This document shows, piece after piece, positions 51,593-60,792 of a DNA stretch of 64,000 nt. The position numbers were made by a program, and so were the translations under genes. Under the pieces are notes generated by a model. That model worked only from the letters and a program-made list of their open reading frames with translations, did not search any database and was not told the origin of the DNA. Location of the stretch: assembly GCF_009650765.1 (NCBI RefSeq), contig NZ_CP045740.1, forward strand, positions 6,858,001 to 6,922,000. Reading direction: 5' to 3'. This DNA comes from Streptomyces sp. SUK 48. GTDB lineage: Bacteria; Actinomycetota; Actinomycetes; Streptomycetales; Streptomycetaceae. The first letter of the stretch is position 1. Each line of letters opens with the position of its first letter.

Positions 51593-52978
51593 TCACGCAC
51601 TCTGCCAAACCGTGGTGATGTTGCAGAACTCCCGCATTCCGTGCCCGGACAGCTCACGCCCGTACCCCGAGCGCTTCACACCGCCGAAGGGGAACGCCGG
51701 ATGGGAGGCGGTCATCCCGTTGACGTAGACCGCCCCGGCCTCCAGGTCCCGTGCGAACCGCTCGACTTCGCTCTCCTCGCGCGTCCATACGTTCGAACTC
51801 AGCCCGAACGGGGAGTCGTTGGCGATGAGCAGCGCCTCGTCCAGGTCGTCGGCCCGGTACAGCGTGGCGACCGGCCCGAACGCCTCCTCGCGGTGGACGC
51901 GCATCTCGCGGGTGATCCCGGCGAGCACGGTCGGCGGGTAGTACCAGCCGGGCCCGTCCGGACGGCTGCCGCCGCACAGCACCTCGGCCCCGCTGCGCCT
52001 CGCGTCGTCGACCAGCTCCTCCAGATCCGTGCGGCCCTGATCGCTGGCGAGCGGCCCGACCTCGGTGTCCTCCGCCAGCGGGTCGCCGACCTTGAGCGCC
52101 TTCATGCCCGCCACGAACCGCTCGGCGAAGGCGTCGTAGACATCGGCGTGCACGATGAACCGCTTGGCGGCGATGCAGGACTGCCCGTTGTTCTGCACCC
52201 GCGCGGTCACCGCCACCTCGGCGGCCCGGTCGACGTCGGCGGAGGGCATGACCACGAACGGGTCGCTGCCGCCCAGCTCCAGGACCGTCTTCTTGATCAT
52301 CTCCCCGGCGGTGGAGGCGACCGCGCGCCCGGCGGGTTCGCTGCCCGTGAGGGTGGCCGCCTTGACCCGCTCGTCGCGCAGGAGGTCGTCCACCGCGGCG
52401 GAGCCGACCAGCAGGGTCTGGAAACAGCCCTCGGTGAAGCCCGCCCGGTGGAACAGGTCCTCCAGGTACAGGGCGGTCTGCGGCACGTTCGAGGCGTGCT
52501 TGAGCAGGCCCACATTGCCCGCCATCAGCGCGGGCGCGGCGAACCGGATCACCTGCCAGAGCGGGAAGTTCCAGGGCATCACCGCGAGCACCGGGCCCAG
52601 CGGGCGGTAGCGGACCCGTACCCGGGCCGCCCCGGAGTCGCGGACGTCGGCCTCGGCGGGCTCCTCGTCGGCGAGCAGGGCCTCGGCGTGCTCCGCGTAC
52701 CAGCGCATGGTCCTGGCGCACTTGGCGGCCTCCGCGCGGGCCTGCTTGACCGGCTTGCCCATCTCGGTGGTCATGACCCTGCCGATCTCCCGCTGGTCCT
52801 CCTCCAGCAGGTCGGCGGCCCGGTTCAGCAGCCGGGCGCGCTCGGCGAACGGGGTCGTCCGGTACGTGCGGAACGTGGCCTCGGCGAGCTGGAGCCGGCG
52901 TTCCAGCTCCTCCTCGCCCATGGCCTCGTACGTCTTGAGCGTCTCGCCGTTCGCGGGGTTCACCGTCGCGATGGGCAT
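51593..52978 (-). CDS. NAD(P)-dependent aldehyde dehydrogenase (succinate-semialdehyde type)
   Basis: A 461-residue ALDH. The catalytic cysteine is in [12 protein letters not shown], the glutamate in [10 protein letters not shown], the oxyanion asparagine in MPWNFPLWQ, and the cofactor loop in [11 protein letters not shown]. The pattern GQSCIAAKR is characteristic of succinate-semialdehyde dehydrogenases of the GabD/YneI group. The start at 52978 (MPIATVNP) is conserved. Monocistronic. Confidence 0.9.
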   Translation of the reverse strand: MPIATVNPANGETLKTYEAMGEEELERRLQLAEATFRTYRTTPFAERARLLNRAADLLEEDQREIGRVMTTEMGKPVKQARAEAAKCARTMRWYAEHAEALLADEEPAEADVRDSGAARVRVRYRPLGPVLAVMPWNFPLWQVIRFAAPALMAGNVGLLKHASNVPQTALYLEDLFHRAGFTEGCFQTLLVGSAAVDDLLRDERVKAATLTGSEPAGRAVASTAGEMIKKTVLELGGSDPFVVMPSADVDRAAEVAVTARVQNNGQSCIAAKRFIVHADVYDAFAERFVAGMKALKVGDPLAEDTEVGPLASDQGRTDLEELVDDARRSGAEVLCGGSRPDGPGWYYPPTVLAGITREMRVHREEAFGPVATLYRADDLDEALLIANDSPFGLSSNVWTREESEVERFARDLEAGAVYVNGMTASHPAFPFGGVKRSGYGRELSGHGMREFCNITTVWQSA

Positions 52979-53055
52979 GGCTGGCCTCCCCTGGGAGCGG
53001 GCTGTGCTTCGACCTTCGCGCGCGGCCCGCCGGGGCGCAACGCCAGGTCACCTGT

Positions 53056-53529
53056 TCAGTCCGAGTGCTCCGCCAGCCGGTCGAGAAACGCGCTCTGCGC
53101 GGTGATGATCACCTCGCGGGCCTTCGCGAGGCCGAGCCAGGCCACCCGGTCCAGCTCCGGGAACTCCGTCTGCCGCCCCGAGCGCGGGGGCCACTCCATG
53201 GTGAAGGTGCCGGGACTGAAGCCGGTCAGGTCCGGGTCCCCGGGCAGCGCCCAGGCCGTGACGATCTTGCCGCTGCGCTGGACGACCTCGCCGAGCGGTA
53301 CGGCCTTCCCCTCGGGCGGCGCGAATCCCAGCTCCTCCCGGAACTCCCGCCGGGCCGCCGCCCACGGGGACTCGTCGGACTCGTACTCGCCCTTGGGGAC
53401 GGTCCAGGCGCCGGCCTCCTTCTTCGCCCACAGCGGGCCGCCCATATGGCCGAGCAGCACCTCCAGGCCGTCGCCGGTGTGCCGGTACACCAGCAGCCCC
53501 GCGCTGCGTTTCGTCGTACGCACCGTCAC
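53056..53529 (-). CDS. NUDIX hydrolase
   Basis: Encodes 157 residues. The NUDIX box is partly recognisable around GEYESDESPWAAARREFREELGF (GX5EX7REUXEEXGU). The protein is like diadenosine-polyphosphate or nucleotide pyrophosphohydrolases. GTG 53529 overlaps the DNA ligase stop by 4 bp (GTGA), so it is co-translated with the ligase. It may clean AMP- or ppp-linked by-products of ligation, but that is speculation. Confidence 0.9.
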   Translation of the reverse strand: MTVRTTKRSAGLLVYRHTGDGLEVLLGHMGGPLWAKKEAGAWTVPKGEYESDESPWAAARREFREELGFAPPEGKAVPLGEVVQRSGKIVTAWALPGDPDLTGFSPGTFTMEWPPRSGRQTEFPELDRVAWLGLAKAREVIITAQSAFLDRLAEHSD

Positions 53530-55064
53530 GGTGTGACCTCCGGGTGGGCGGCGAGCAGGGCCTCCACGGTATCGGCCTCGGCGGGGCTCTTGTCCTCGCG
53601 GTAGCGGAGCACGCGGGCGAAGCGCAGGGTGACGCCGGCCGGGTAGCGGGAGGAGCGCTGGAGGCCGTCGTAGGCGATCTCCACGACGAGTTCGGGGCGC
53701 ACCCGGACCGTCCAGCCGTCGTCCTCGACCGCGAGCCCCCGCAGACGCTCGGTCTGCCAGGTGAGCAGCGCGTCCGTCAGGCCCTTGAAGGTCTTGCCGA
53801 GCATCGCGAAGCCGCCGTCGGCGGTGCGGGCGCCGAGGTGCAGGTTGGACAGCTTGCCGGTGCGCCTGCCGTGGCCCCACTCGGCGGCCAGCACCACCAG
53901 GTCGAGGGTGTGCACCGGCTTGACCTTGAGCCAGGCGGCGCCGCGGCGGCCCGCGCTGTAGGGGGCGGCCAGCGACTTCACCACCACGCCCTCGTGGCCG
54001 CGGGCCAGGGTGTCGGCGAGGAAGCGCTGCGCCGCCGGGACGTCCCCGGGGCCCTCGGCGAGCGTGCGCCGGACCCGCATCGGCTCGGGCACCAGCCGGG
54101 CCAGGTGCGCGTGCCGCTCGGCGAAGGGCAGGTCGAGCAGATCGCGGCCGTCGGCCGCGAGGACGTCGAAGAAGACGGGGGAGACCGGGACCTGTGCGGC
54201 CGCCCGCGCCACGTCCGTGCGGGAGCCGACGCGGCCCGCCGTCTCCTGGAAGGACCGGGGCCGACCGGCCGCGTCGAAGGAGATCACCTCGCCGTCCAGG
54301 ATGAACCGGTCGCCGGTCAACTCCAGCGCGGCGGCGGTCACTTCGGGCAGCCGGGCGGTGATGTCGTCCAGGGTGCGGGTGTGCACGCGCACCGTGTCGC
54401 CGTCCCGGTGCACCTGTACCCGGATGCCGTCCAGCTTCTCCTCCACCGCGCAGGCGCCCAGCTTCTGAACGGCCTCGGCGACGGAGCCCGCGCTGTGCGC
54501 CAGCATCGGCAGCACGGGCCGGCCGACGGTGAGCCGGAACCGGTCGAGCGCCTCGGGCCCCTCGGCCAGCAGGGCCCGGGCGACGCTCTGGAGCGAGCCG
54601 GACAGCATCACCGCCCGGCGTACGTCCCCCGCCGCCGCCCCGGTCGCCCGGGCGAGGCCCTCCACCGCGACGGCGTCCAGCGCGCCCTGGCGGACCTCGC
54701 CGGTGAGCAGACCGAGCAGGAAGCGCTGCTCGGCCTCGGTGGCCGCGCCCATCAGCGCGCCGACGCGCCCGGCCCGCTCGGCCTGGGAACCGGCCCCGGA
54801 GACCCGGCCCAGCTCGGTGAGGGCCGCGTCGACCTCGCGGACGGTGAGCGTGGGCTCGGCCGCCGCGGGCACCGGCCGCCCCAGGACCTTCCAGCCGACC
54901 CCGAGCCGCCCCTGCGGCAGCCGCCCCGCGAGATACGGGATGACGACCGGCACGTCCTCCGCCTCCGCCTCCCTGAACAGCTCGGCGAGCAGCGCGACCT
55001 TCCGCGACCGGGCCGCGGTCGCCGCCACTTCCCCCGAGACCTCCGCGAGCCGACTGAGCAACAT
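53526..55064 (-). CDS. ATP-dependent DNA ligase (LigB type)
   Basis: A 512-residue ligase with an N-terminal DNA-binding domain (1-190), adenylation domain (about 200-390) and OB fold (about 400-505). The adenylated lysine is in VEEKLDGIRVQ, motif III is FFDVLAADGRDLL, motif IV EGVVVKSL, and motif V AWLKVKP. Actinobacteria use NAD-dependent LigA for replication; this type is an accessory repair ligase, like mycobacterial LigB. Coupled to the NUDIX gene. Confidence 0.93.
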   Translation of the reverse strand: MLLSRLAEVSGEVAATAARSRKVALLAELFREAEAEDVPVVIPYLAGRLPQGRLGVGWKVLGRPVPAAAEPTLTVREVDAALTELGRVSGAGSQAERAGRVGALMGAATEAEQRFLLGLLTGEVRQGALDAVAVEGLARATGAAAGDVRRAVMLSGSLQSVARALLAEGPEALDRFRLTVGRPVLPMLAHSAGSVAEAVQKLGACAVEEKLDGIRVQVHRDGDTVRVHTRTLDDITARLPEVTAAALELTGDRFILDGEVISFDAAGRPRSFQETAGRVGSRTDVARAAAQVPVSPVFFDVLAADGRDLLDLPFAERHAHLARLVPEPMRVRRTLAEGPGDVPAAQRFLADTLARGHEGVVVKSLAAPYSAGRRGAAWLKVKPVHTLDLVVLAAEWGHGRRTGKLSNLHLGARTADGGFAMLGKTFKGLTDALLTWQTERLRGLAVEDDGWTVRVRPELVVEIAYDGLQRSSRYPAGVTLRFARVLRYREDKSPAEADTVEALLAAHPEVTP

Positions 55065-55156
55065 GCCCTCAGAGTGCCGCAGAGCTCCGCCGGTCGCGCG
55101 GTGCGGGCGCGATCGCCTTGGGCTTGGTTGTCCGCTGCGGGTCCGTCGTGGCCGGT

Positions 55157-55186
55157 CGCGCAGTTCCCCGCGCCCCTTCGGGGCGC
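55157..55186. repeat. Dispersed palindromic element, copy 2
   Basis: CGCGCAGTTCCCCGCGCCCC (55157-55176) repeats the element at 47610-47629 exactly, then GCGCCCC-ttc-GGGGCGC forms a hairpin (55170-55186). Located between the divergent DNA ligase and XRE-cupin genes. Confidence 0.8.
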
Positions 55187-55214
55187 ACGTGCGCGCGCCC
55201 TGTGGTGTGCGGAA

Positions 55215-55243
55215 TTGACAACCTGGCGTGCCGAATCTGCAAT
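55215..55243 (+). promoter_or_regulatory. Promoter of the XRE-cupin gene
   Basis: A perfect -35 TTGACA (55215-55220) and a 17-bp spacer lead to a weak -10 TGCAAT (55238-55243), six bases before the ATG at 55250. A leaderless mRNA is likely. CGGAATTG and CCGAATCTG form a degenerate direct repeat that could be an operator. Confidence 0.6.
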
Positions 55244-55249
55244 GCCTGT

Positions 55250-55831
55250 ATGAGCACCGAAGACGTCCTGACCGAAGTGGGCCCCCGCCTGCGCCGGATC
55301 CGCAGGGAGCGGGAGGTGACCCTGGCCGCGCTCTCCGAGGTCACCGGCATCTCCGTGAGCACGCTCTCCCGCCTGGAGTCCGGGCTGCGCAGACCCAGCC
55401 TGGAGCTGCTGCTGCCGATCGCCCAGGCCCACCAGGTCCCGCTGGACGAACTGGTCGGCGCGCCACCGGTCGGCGACCCCCGGGTGCGCGCCGAACCGGT
55501 GCGGCGCCACGGGCGTACGTTCTGGCCGCTGACCCGCCAGCCCGGCGGCCTCCAGGCGTACAAGGTGCTCGAACCCAAGCGCGCCGAGGAGCCGGACCCG
55601 GACCCGCGCAGCCACGAGGGGTACGAATGGCTGTACGTGCTCTCCGGGCGGCTGCGCCTGGTGCTCGGCGAGCACGATGTGGTGCTGGCGGCGGGCGAGG
55701 CGGCCGAGTTCGACACCCGCGTCCCGCACTGGTTCGGCTCGGCGGGGGAGGGCCCGGTGGAGTTTCTGAGCCTGTTCGGGCCGCAGGGGGAGCGGATGCA
55801 TGTCCGGGCGCGCCCCGCGGCGCGCGCATGA
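55250..55831 (+). CDS. XRE-cupin regulator
   Basis: A 193-residue regulator: N-terminal XRE HTH (about 10-65, LRRIRREREVTLAALSEVTGISVSTLSRLE) and C-terminal cupin (about 110-185, HEGYEWLYVLSGRLRLVLGE). ATG 55250 is preceded by a TTGACA promoter without room for a leader. The class senses small metabolites and often regulates metabolism of amino acids or amines. Target unknown. Confidence 0.9.
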   Translation: MSTEDVLTEVGPRLRRIRREREVTLAALSEVTGISVSTLSRLESGLRRPSLELLLPIAQAHQVPLDELVGAPPVGDPRVRAEPVRRHGRTFWPLTRQPGGLQAYKVLEPKRAEEPDPDPRSHEGYEWLYVLSGRLRLVLGEHDVVLAAGEAAEFDTRVPHWFGSAGEGPVEFLSLFGPQGERMHVRARPAARA

Positions 55832-55874
55832 GCCTTCAGGGGCATGAGCCTCCGGGGGGTGTTCCCTGACGGGC

Positions 55875-55892
55875 AAGCGACCGCTTAGTATG
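55875..55892 (+). promoter_or_regulatory. AAGCG-AC-CGCTT operator overlapping a -10 box
   Basis: The 12-bp inverted repeat (55875-55886) runs directly into TAGTAT (55887-55892), the probable -10 of the oxidoreductase/acyl-CoA dehydrogenase operon. AAGCGnnCGCTT is typical of TetR-family operators, so repression is likely; no regulator gene is adjacent. Confidence 0.65.
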
Positions 55893-55935
55893 CGGACGGA
55901 TCCGGTCGGACGATGCGGTCGCGTGGAGGCCCCGT

Positions 55936-56901
55936 ATGCAGGCATGGCAGGTGCACGAGAACGGCGAGCCGAGCGAGGTGATGCGCCTCACCGAGACCGG
56001 GCGGCCCGTCCCGGGCGACGGCCAGGTGCTGCTGCGGGTGCGGGCGGCCAATGTGAACTTCCCCGACGCGCTGTTGTGCCGGGGGCAGTACCAGGTGCGG
56101 CCGCCGCTGCCGTTCACGCCGGGCGTGGAGATCTGCGGCGAGACGGAGGACGGCCGCCGGGTGCTCGCCACCCCCGCGCTGCCCCACGGCGGCTTCGCCG
56201 AGTACGCCCTCGCAAACGCCGCGGCCCTGCTGCCCGCGCCCGGGGCGCTGGACGACGCGGAGGCCGCCGCGCTGCACATCGGCTACCAGACGGGCTGGTT
56301 CGGGCTGCACCGCCGGGCCCGGCTCGAAGCGGGCGAGACCCTGCTGGTGCATGCCGCGGCCGGCGGCGTCGGCAGCGCGGCCGTACAGCTCGGCAAGGCG
56401 GCGGGCGCCACCGTGATCGGCGTGGTCGGCGGCGCGGAGAAGGCCGCCGTCGCACGGGAGCTGGGCTGCGACCTGGTCGTGGACCGGCGCGCCGAGGACG
56501 TCATCGCCACCGTGAAGGCGGCCACCGGCGGGCGCGGCGCCGATGTGATCTACGACCCCGTCGGCGGCGAGGCGTACGCCCAGTCCGCCAAGCTGGTCGC
56601 CTTCGAGGGCCGGATCGTGGTCGTGGGCTTCGCCAGCGGCACCATCCCGACCCCGGCGCTCAACCACGCGCTGGTGAAGAACTACGCGGTCCTGGGCCTC
56701 CATTGGGGTCTGTACAACACGAAGAACCCCAAGCTGGTCCAGCACTGCCACGAGCAGCTGACCGAGCTGGCCGCGCGTGGCGCGATCAAGCCGCTGGTGA
56801 GCGAGCGGGTGCCGCTGGCCGGGGCCGCGGCGGCCGTGCAGAAGGTGGCGGACGGCCGCAGCACCGGCCGGATCGCCGTGACGACGGAGGCGGCGGCGTG
56901 A
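55936..56901 (+). CDS. NADPH:quinone oxidoreductase (zeta-crystallin type)
   Basis: A 321-residue medium-chain dehydrogenase without zinc ligands. The nucleotide fold motif is VHAAAGGVGSAAVQLGK, and QTGWFGLHRRA and ADVIYDPVGG are family features. Typically reduces quinones or enoyl compounds with NADPH. It is the first gene of an operon with two acyl-CoA dehydrogenases, so an enoyl-thioester or enone substrate is plausible. Confidence 0.9.
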   Translation: MQAWQVHENGEPSEVMRLTETGRPVPGDGQVLLRVRAANVNFPDALLCRGQYQVRPPLPFTPGVEICGETEDGRRVLATPALPHGGFAEYALANAAALLPAPGALDDAEAAALHIGYQTGWFGLHRRARLEAGETLLVHAAAGGVGSAAVQLGKAAGATVIGVVGGAEKAAVARELGCDLVVDRRAEDVIATVKAATGGRGADVIYDPVGGEAYAQSAKLVAFEGRIVVVGFASGTIPTPALNHALVKNYAVLGLHWGLYNTKNPKLVQHCHEQLTELAARGAIKPLVSERVPLAGAAAAVQKVADGRSTGRIAVTTEAAA

Positions 56902-58079
56902 GCGACGCGGGCGAACTGCGCGACCGTACCCGGGAGTTCCTCGCCGCCCACCCGCCCGGGCGGATGGCGCGGCTGGACTTCCTGCGCGCCCGCTTCGACG
57001 CGGGCCTCGCCTGGGTGCACTACCCAAAGGGCCTGGGCGGTCTCGGCGCGCCGCGCTCCCTCCAGGCCGTCGTGGACGCCGAGCTGGAGGCGGCGGGCGC
57101 CCCCGACAACGACCCCCGGCGGATCGGCATCGGCCTCGGCATGGCCGCCCCGACGATCCTCCAGTACGGCACCGAGGAGCAGAAGCGCCGGCTGCTGCGG
57201 CCCCTGTGGACGGGCGAGGAGGTCTGGTGCCAGCTGTTCAGCGAGCCCGGCGCCGGCTCCGACCTGGCCGCGCTCGGCACCCGGGCCGTCCGGGCGGGCG
57301 ACGACTGGGTGGTCAACGGGCAGAAGGTATGGACCTCCAGCGCCCATCTCGCCCGCTGGGCCATCCTGATCGCCCGCACCGATCCGGACGTGCCCAAGCA
57401 CCAGGGCATCACCTACTTCGTGTGCGACATGACCGACCCCGGTGTCGAGGTGCGGCCGCTGCGGCAGATCACCGGTGAGGCCGAGTTCAACGAGGTGTTC
57501 CTCACCGATGTCCGCATCCCCGACAGCCGCCGCCTCGGCGCGGTCGGCGAGGGCTGGCGGGTCGCCCAGACCACGCTCAACAACGAGCGGGTCGCCATCG
57601 GCGGTATGCGGCTGCCCCGCGAGGGCGGCATGATCGGCCCGGTGGCGAAGACCTGGCGGGAACGCCCGGAGCTGCGCACCCACGAGCTGCACCAGCGGCT
57701 GCTGAGGCTCTGGGTGGAGGCCGAGGTCGCCCGGCTCACCGGCGAACGCCTGCGCCAGCAGCTCACCGTCGGCCAGCCGGGACCCGAGGGCGCCGGCATG
57801 AAGCTCGCCTTCGCCCGGCTCAACCAGGAGATCAGCGGCCTGGAGGTGGAACTGCTGGGCGCGGAGGGCCTGTTGTACGAGGACTGGACCATGCGCCGCC
57901 CGGAGCTGGTGGACTTCACCGGCCGGGACGCCGGATACCGCTATCTGCGGGCCAAGGGCAACAGCATCGAGGGCGGGACCAGCGAGATCCTGCTGAACAT
58001 CGTCGCCGAGCGCGTCCTCGGGCTGCCCGCCGAGCCGCGCACCGACAAGGACGTCGCCTGGAAGGACCTGGCCCGATGA
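56898..58079 (+). CDS. Acyl-CoA dehydrogenase, subunit 1 of a pair
   Basis: A 393-residue enzyme from GTG 56898, which overlaps the previous stop. QLFSEPGAGSDLAAL and VNGQKVWTSSAH are FAD motifs; SIEGGTSEILLN carries the usual catalytic region. It is somewhat divergent in the C-terminal domain. Tandem acyl-CoA dehydrogenases of this type often form alpha2beta2 heteromers acting on steroid or branched acyl-CoAs in actinobacteria. Confidence 0.9.
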   Translation: MSDAGELRDRTREFLAAHPPGRMARLDFLRARFDAGLAWVHYPKGLGGLGAPRSLQAVVDAELEAAGAPDNDPRRIGIGLGMAAPTILQYGTEEQKRRLLRPLWTGEEVWCQLFSEPGAGSDLAALGTRAVRAGDDWVVNGQKVWTSSAHLARWAILIARTDPDVPKHQGITYFVCDMTDPGVEVRPLRQITGEAEFNEVFLTDVRIPDSRRLGAVGEGWRVAQTTLNNERVAIGGMRLPREGGMIGPVAKTWRERPELRTHELHQRLLRLWVEAEVARLTGERLRQQLTVGQPGPEGAGMKLAFARLNQEISGLEVELLGAEGLLYEDWTMRRPELVDFTGRDAGYRYLRAKGNSIEGGTSEILLNIVAERVLGLPAEPRTDKDVAWKDLAR

Positions 58080-59149
58080 CCGACCTGCTGTACTCGGAGG
58101 AGGAAGAGGCGCTGCGGGCGGCCGTACGGGACCTGCTCACCGACCACTGCGCCGCGGCCGAGGTCATCGCCCGCGCCGAGTCGGCGGCCCCGCACGACCT
58201 CGGGCTGTGGACGTCCCTCGCGCAGAGCATGGGCCTGGCCGGGCTGCTGATCCCCGAGGCGCTCGGCGGCCAGGGCGCCACCCATCGCGAGGCCGCCGTC
58301 GTGCTGGAGGAGCTGGGCCGGGCGGTCGCCCCGGTGCCGTACCTCACCAGCGCGGTCGTGGCCACCGAGGCCCTGCTCGGCTGCGGCGACGAGGAGTTGC
58401 TGGGCAAGCTCGCGACCGGGCGCACCGTCGCCGCCCTCGCCGTCGGGCTGCACCTCGGACCGGGCGCCGCGGTACCGGTCGTACGGCTCGAGAACGGCGT
58501 CCTGCACGGCGAGTTGACCGGCATCGCGGACGCGGCCGCCGCCGATGTGCTGCTCGTCCCGGCCGACGACGGCGGTCTGTACGCCGTGGCCGCCGAGGCC
58601 GTCACCTGCACTCCCCAGGTCTGTCTCGACCTCACCCGGCCGCTCGCCACCGTCACCCTCGACGGGGCGCCCGGCCGCCGGGTCGGCGACGCCGAGCCCG
58701 CCGTACGACGCGCCCTGCGGGCCGCCGCCGGGCTGCTCGCCTCCGAGCAACTCGGCCTTGCCGACTGGGCGTTGACTGAGACGGTGCGGTATCTCAAGGA
58801 GCGCAAGCAGTTCAACCGGCCGGTCGGCGGGTTCCAGGCGCTCAAGCACCGGCTCGCCCAGCTGTGGCTGGAGGTGGTGAACCTGCGGGCCGCCGCCCGC
58901 GCCGCCGCCGACGCGCTGGCCACCGGCGAGGACACCGACATCACGGTGGCCCTTGCCCAGGCGTACGCCGCCCCCGTCGCCGTCCGCGCCGCCGAGGAGG
59001 CGCTCCAGCTGCACGGCGGGATCGGGATGACCTGGGAGCACCCCGCGCACCTGTGTCTGAAGCGGGCCAAGGCCGGCTCCCTCGCCTACGGCACCGCGGG
59101 CGCCCACCGCGAGGCCCTGGCCGAACTGGTCGACCTGCGGGCCCCCTGA
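58076..59149 (+). CDS. Acyl-CoA dehydrogenase, subunit 2 of a pair
   Basis: A shorter, more divergent dehydrogenase of 357 residues, overlapping its partner by 4 bp. TETVRYLKERKQFNRPVGGFQALKH is the C-terminal FAD signature, and LHGGIGMTWEHP is conserved. The middle beta domain is degenerate (few FAD contacts), as in heteromeric FadE pairs where each subunit supplies part of the site. Last gene of the operon. Confidence 0.9.
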   Translation: MTDLLYSEEEEALRAAVRDLLTDHCAAAEVIARAESAAPHDLGLWTSLAQSMGLAGLLIPEALGGQGATHREAAVVLEELGRAVAPVPYLTSAVVATEALLGCGDEELLGKLATGRTVAALAVGLHLGPGAAVPVVRLENGVLHGELTGIADAAAADVLLVPADDGGLYAVAAEAVTCTPQVCLDLTRPLATVTLDGAPGRRVGDAEPAVRRALRAAAGLLASEQLGLADWALTETVRYLKERKQFNRPVGGFQALKHRLAQLWLEVVNLRAAARAAADALATGEDTDITVALAQAYAAPVAVRAAEEALQLHGGIGMTWEHPAHLCLKRAKAGSLAYGTAGAHREALAELVDLRAP

Positions 59150-59278
59150 CGCCACATCAGGGGCCGGACGCCCGAAACATCACACGATCGGAGGACATGT
59201 CAGCTGCCCGGCGAAACCCTCCGCTACGCCACACTTGCGGCCGAACGCCGATCCTGGGCGTGGCGGAGGAGGTTCCCG

Positions 59279-59473
59279 ATGGCGATTTCCATCTCTGTGG
59301 TGCTGCTGCTCCTGATCCTGGCCGTGATCTTCATGCGCAACGGTTCGCTGAAGGTCTCCCACGCCTTGGTCTGCATGATGCTCGGCTTCTATCTGGCGTG
59401 TTCGAGCATGGCGCCGACCATCCACAACGGGCTCGACGCGACGGCCGCCCTGGTGAGCAGCCTGCGGCCCTGA
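59279..59473 (+). CDS. Small hydrophobic membrane protein
   Basis: 64 residues: an N-terminal transmembrane helix (ISISVVLLLLILAVIFM) and a second hydrophobic part (ALVCMMLGFYLACSSM). GGAGGAGG is placed ideally before ATG 59279. Similar short proteins are widespread in Streptomyces, often near mobile or sporulation genes; function unknown. Confidence 0.8.
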   Translation: MAISISVVLLLLILAVIFMRNGSLKVSHALVCMMLGFYLACSSMAPTIHNGLDATAALVSSLRP

Positions 59474-59478
59474 GCCGG

Positions 59479-60717
59479 TCAGCCCGTGGCGAAGACGCCG
59501 ACCCCGTTCGCCACGGGCCGCTCGGCGCCCCCGCTCGGATGGTTGCGGACCGTCACGGCGGGAGCCCCGGCGGCCCGGGTGACCATCTCCGTGGAGCCGC
59601 CGCCGTCCAGGTTGAACGCGTCGGTGGCACCCAACGACCGCATGGCGGTGGCCTCTTCTGCGACCGTGAGGCCGGACCGGTAGGCGACGGCACCGTCCAG
59701 GGCCAGGATCAGCAGCCGTCGTCCGCCGGCGGTGAAGCCCACGGCGGTGCGCACCGCCGAGGTGGTGTCGTCCAGCCCGGCGAGCGGCTCGCCGCCGCGC
59801 AGCACCGGGAAGCCGCCGAGCGCGAACGCGTAGGGGACCCTGGAGGCGCTCGCGACCAGCCGGTGGGTCACGGACACCCTGTCCCCGACGGCGAGTTCCC
59901 GCAGCTCCCGGGCGCCCGCCTCACGCCCCAGCAGGACCGTGGTGCCCGCCGGGATCGTGCCGCTGCCCGGGGCGCCGGCGACGGCGGCCACCCGGCCGCG
60001 GCGCACCGTCACCTCGTACGCCTGCGCACCGCACCCCGCCCCCCGGTTCGTGTCGGTGCCGCAGACCGCGCGGGCGCGCGAGGCACCGCCCCACCCGGAG
60101 GTGTAGGCGCCGACCGAATTCTCCGGCAGCGCGTACTGGTTGAGGCCCTCCAGCGGCAGCCTGCCCGCCGGGGTGGTCACCGAGCCGGTCAGGGCGAGGC
60201 GGTCCAACCGGGCCCGGTGGTCGGTGCCCACGCCGAGGACGTCCTCGGTGTCCGTGCCGGGCGGCAGCGCGGGCCCGAACCGCTGGCCGTCCGGCACCGC
60301 GGCCTTCAGCACCCGGCCGTGCGCCACGGCCGGGCCGACGCTCGCCCCGGTCGGGTCCACCCCCGGGTGCTGGGTCTCGGTGATGTCGAAGAAGTCCCCG
60401 TTGACGCCCGCGAGCGCCCGGGCGGCGTTCGCCATGTGCGAGACCGTGGCGCGCTCGGCGACCGCGCCCGGGTGCAGCAGATCGACGCGCACCCGGGGAT
60501 TGCCGAGGTCGACCGTGAGCAGATGGGCGTGCGTGGTCCCCGCGGCCGCGGGGAGGTCGAACTGCCGGTAGGCGACGCCCGGCGCGAGGGCGGTGCCCGC
60601 CGGGGCGGCACCGGCCGGCGCCGCCCCCGCGAGGGCCGCGCCGGCCAGTACCCCGAATGCCGTGACAACCGTGAGAACCGCTCTGCCCGCTGCCGAACGC
60701 CCGCGACGTCTGGTCAC
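59479..60717 (-). CDS. Secreted phosphodiester glycosidase (NAGPA domain)
   Basis: A 412-residue protein with a Sec signal peptide (hydrophobic stretch to AGAAPAGA, about 14-40). A phosphodiester glycosidase domain (NAGPA, about 95-410) follows: GVNGDFFDIT, LILALDGAVAYRSGLT and FNLDGGGSTEMV are the hallmark segments. Members remove GlcNAc or other sugars linked through phosphodiesters, for instance on exopolymers or teichoic-type chains. GTG 60717 is the start, with AGGGGGCAC upstream. Confidence 0.9.
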   Translation of the reverse strand: MTRRRGRSAAGRAVLTVVTAFGVLAGAALAGAAPAGAAPAGTALAPGVAYRQFDLPAAAGTTHAHLLTVDLGNPRVRVDLLHPGAVAERATVSHMANAARALAGVNGDFFDITETQHPGVDPTGASVGPAVAHGRVLKAAVPDGQRFGPALPPGTDTEDVLGVGTDHRARLDRLALTGSVTTPAGRLPLEGLNQYALPENSVGAYTSGWGGASRARAVCGTDTNRGAGCGAQAYEVTVRRGRVAAVAGAPGSGTIPAGTTVLLGREAGARELRELAVGDRVSVTHRLVASASRVPYAFALGGFPVLRGGEPLAGLDDTTSAVRTAVGFTAGGRRLLILALDGAVAYRSGLTVAEEATAMRSLGATDAFNLDGGGSTEMVTRAAGAPAVTVRNHPSGGAERPVANGVGVFATG

Positions 60718-60792
60718 CGTGCCCCCTGATGTCTCGTCAACTGTCCCTGTGTCCAGGGGCAGTGCACCAGAGTGGGGCGGTCGGCGGGCGGA

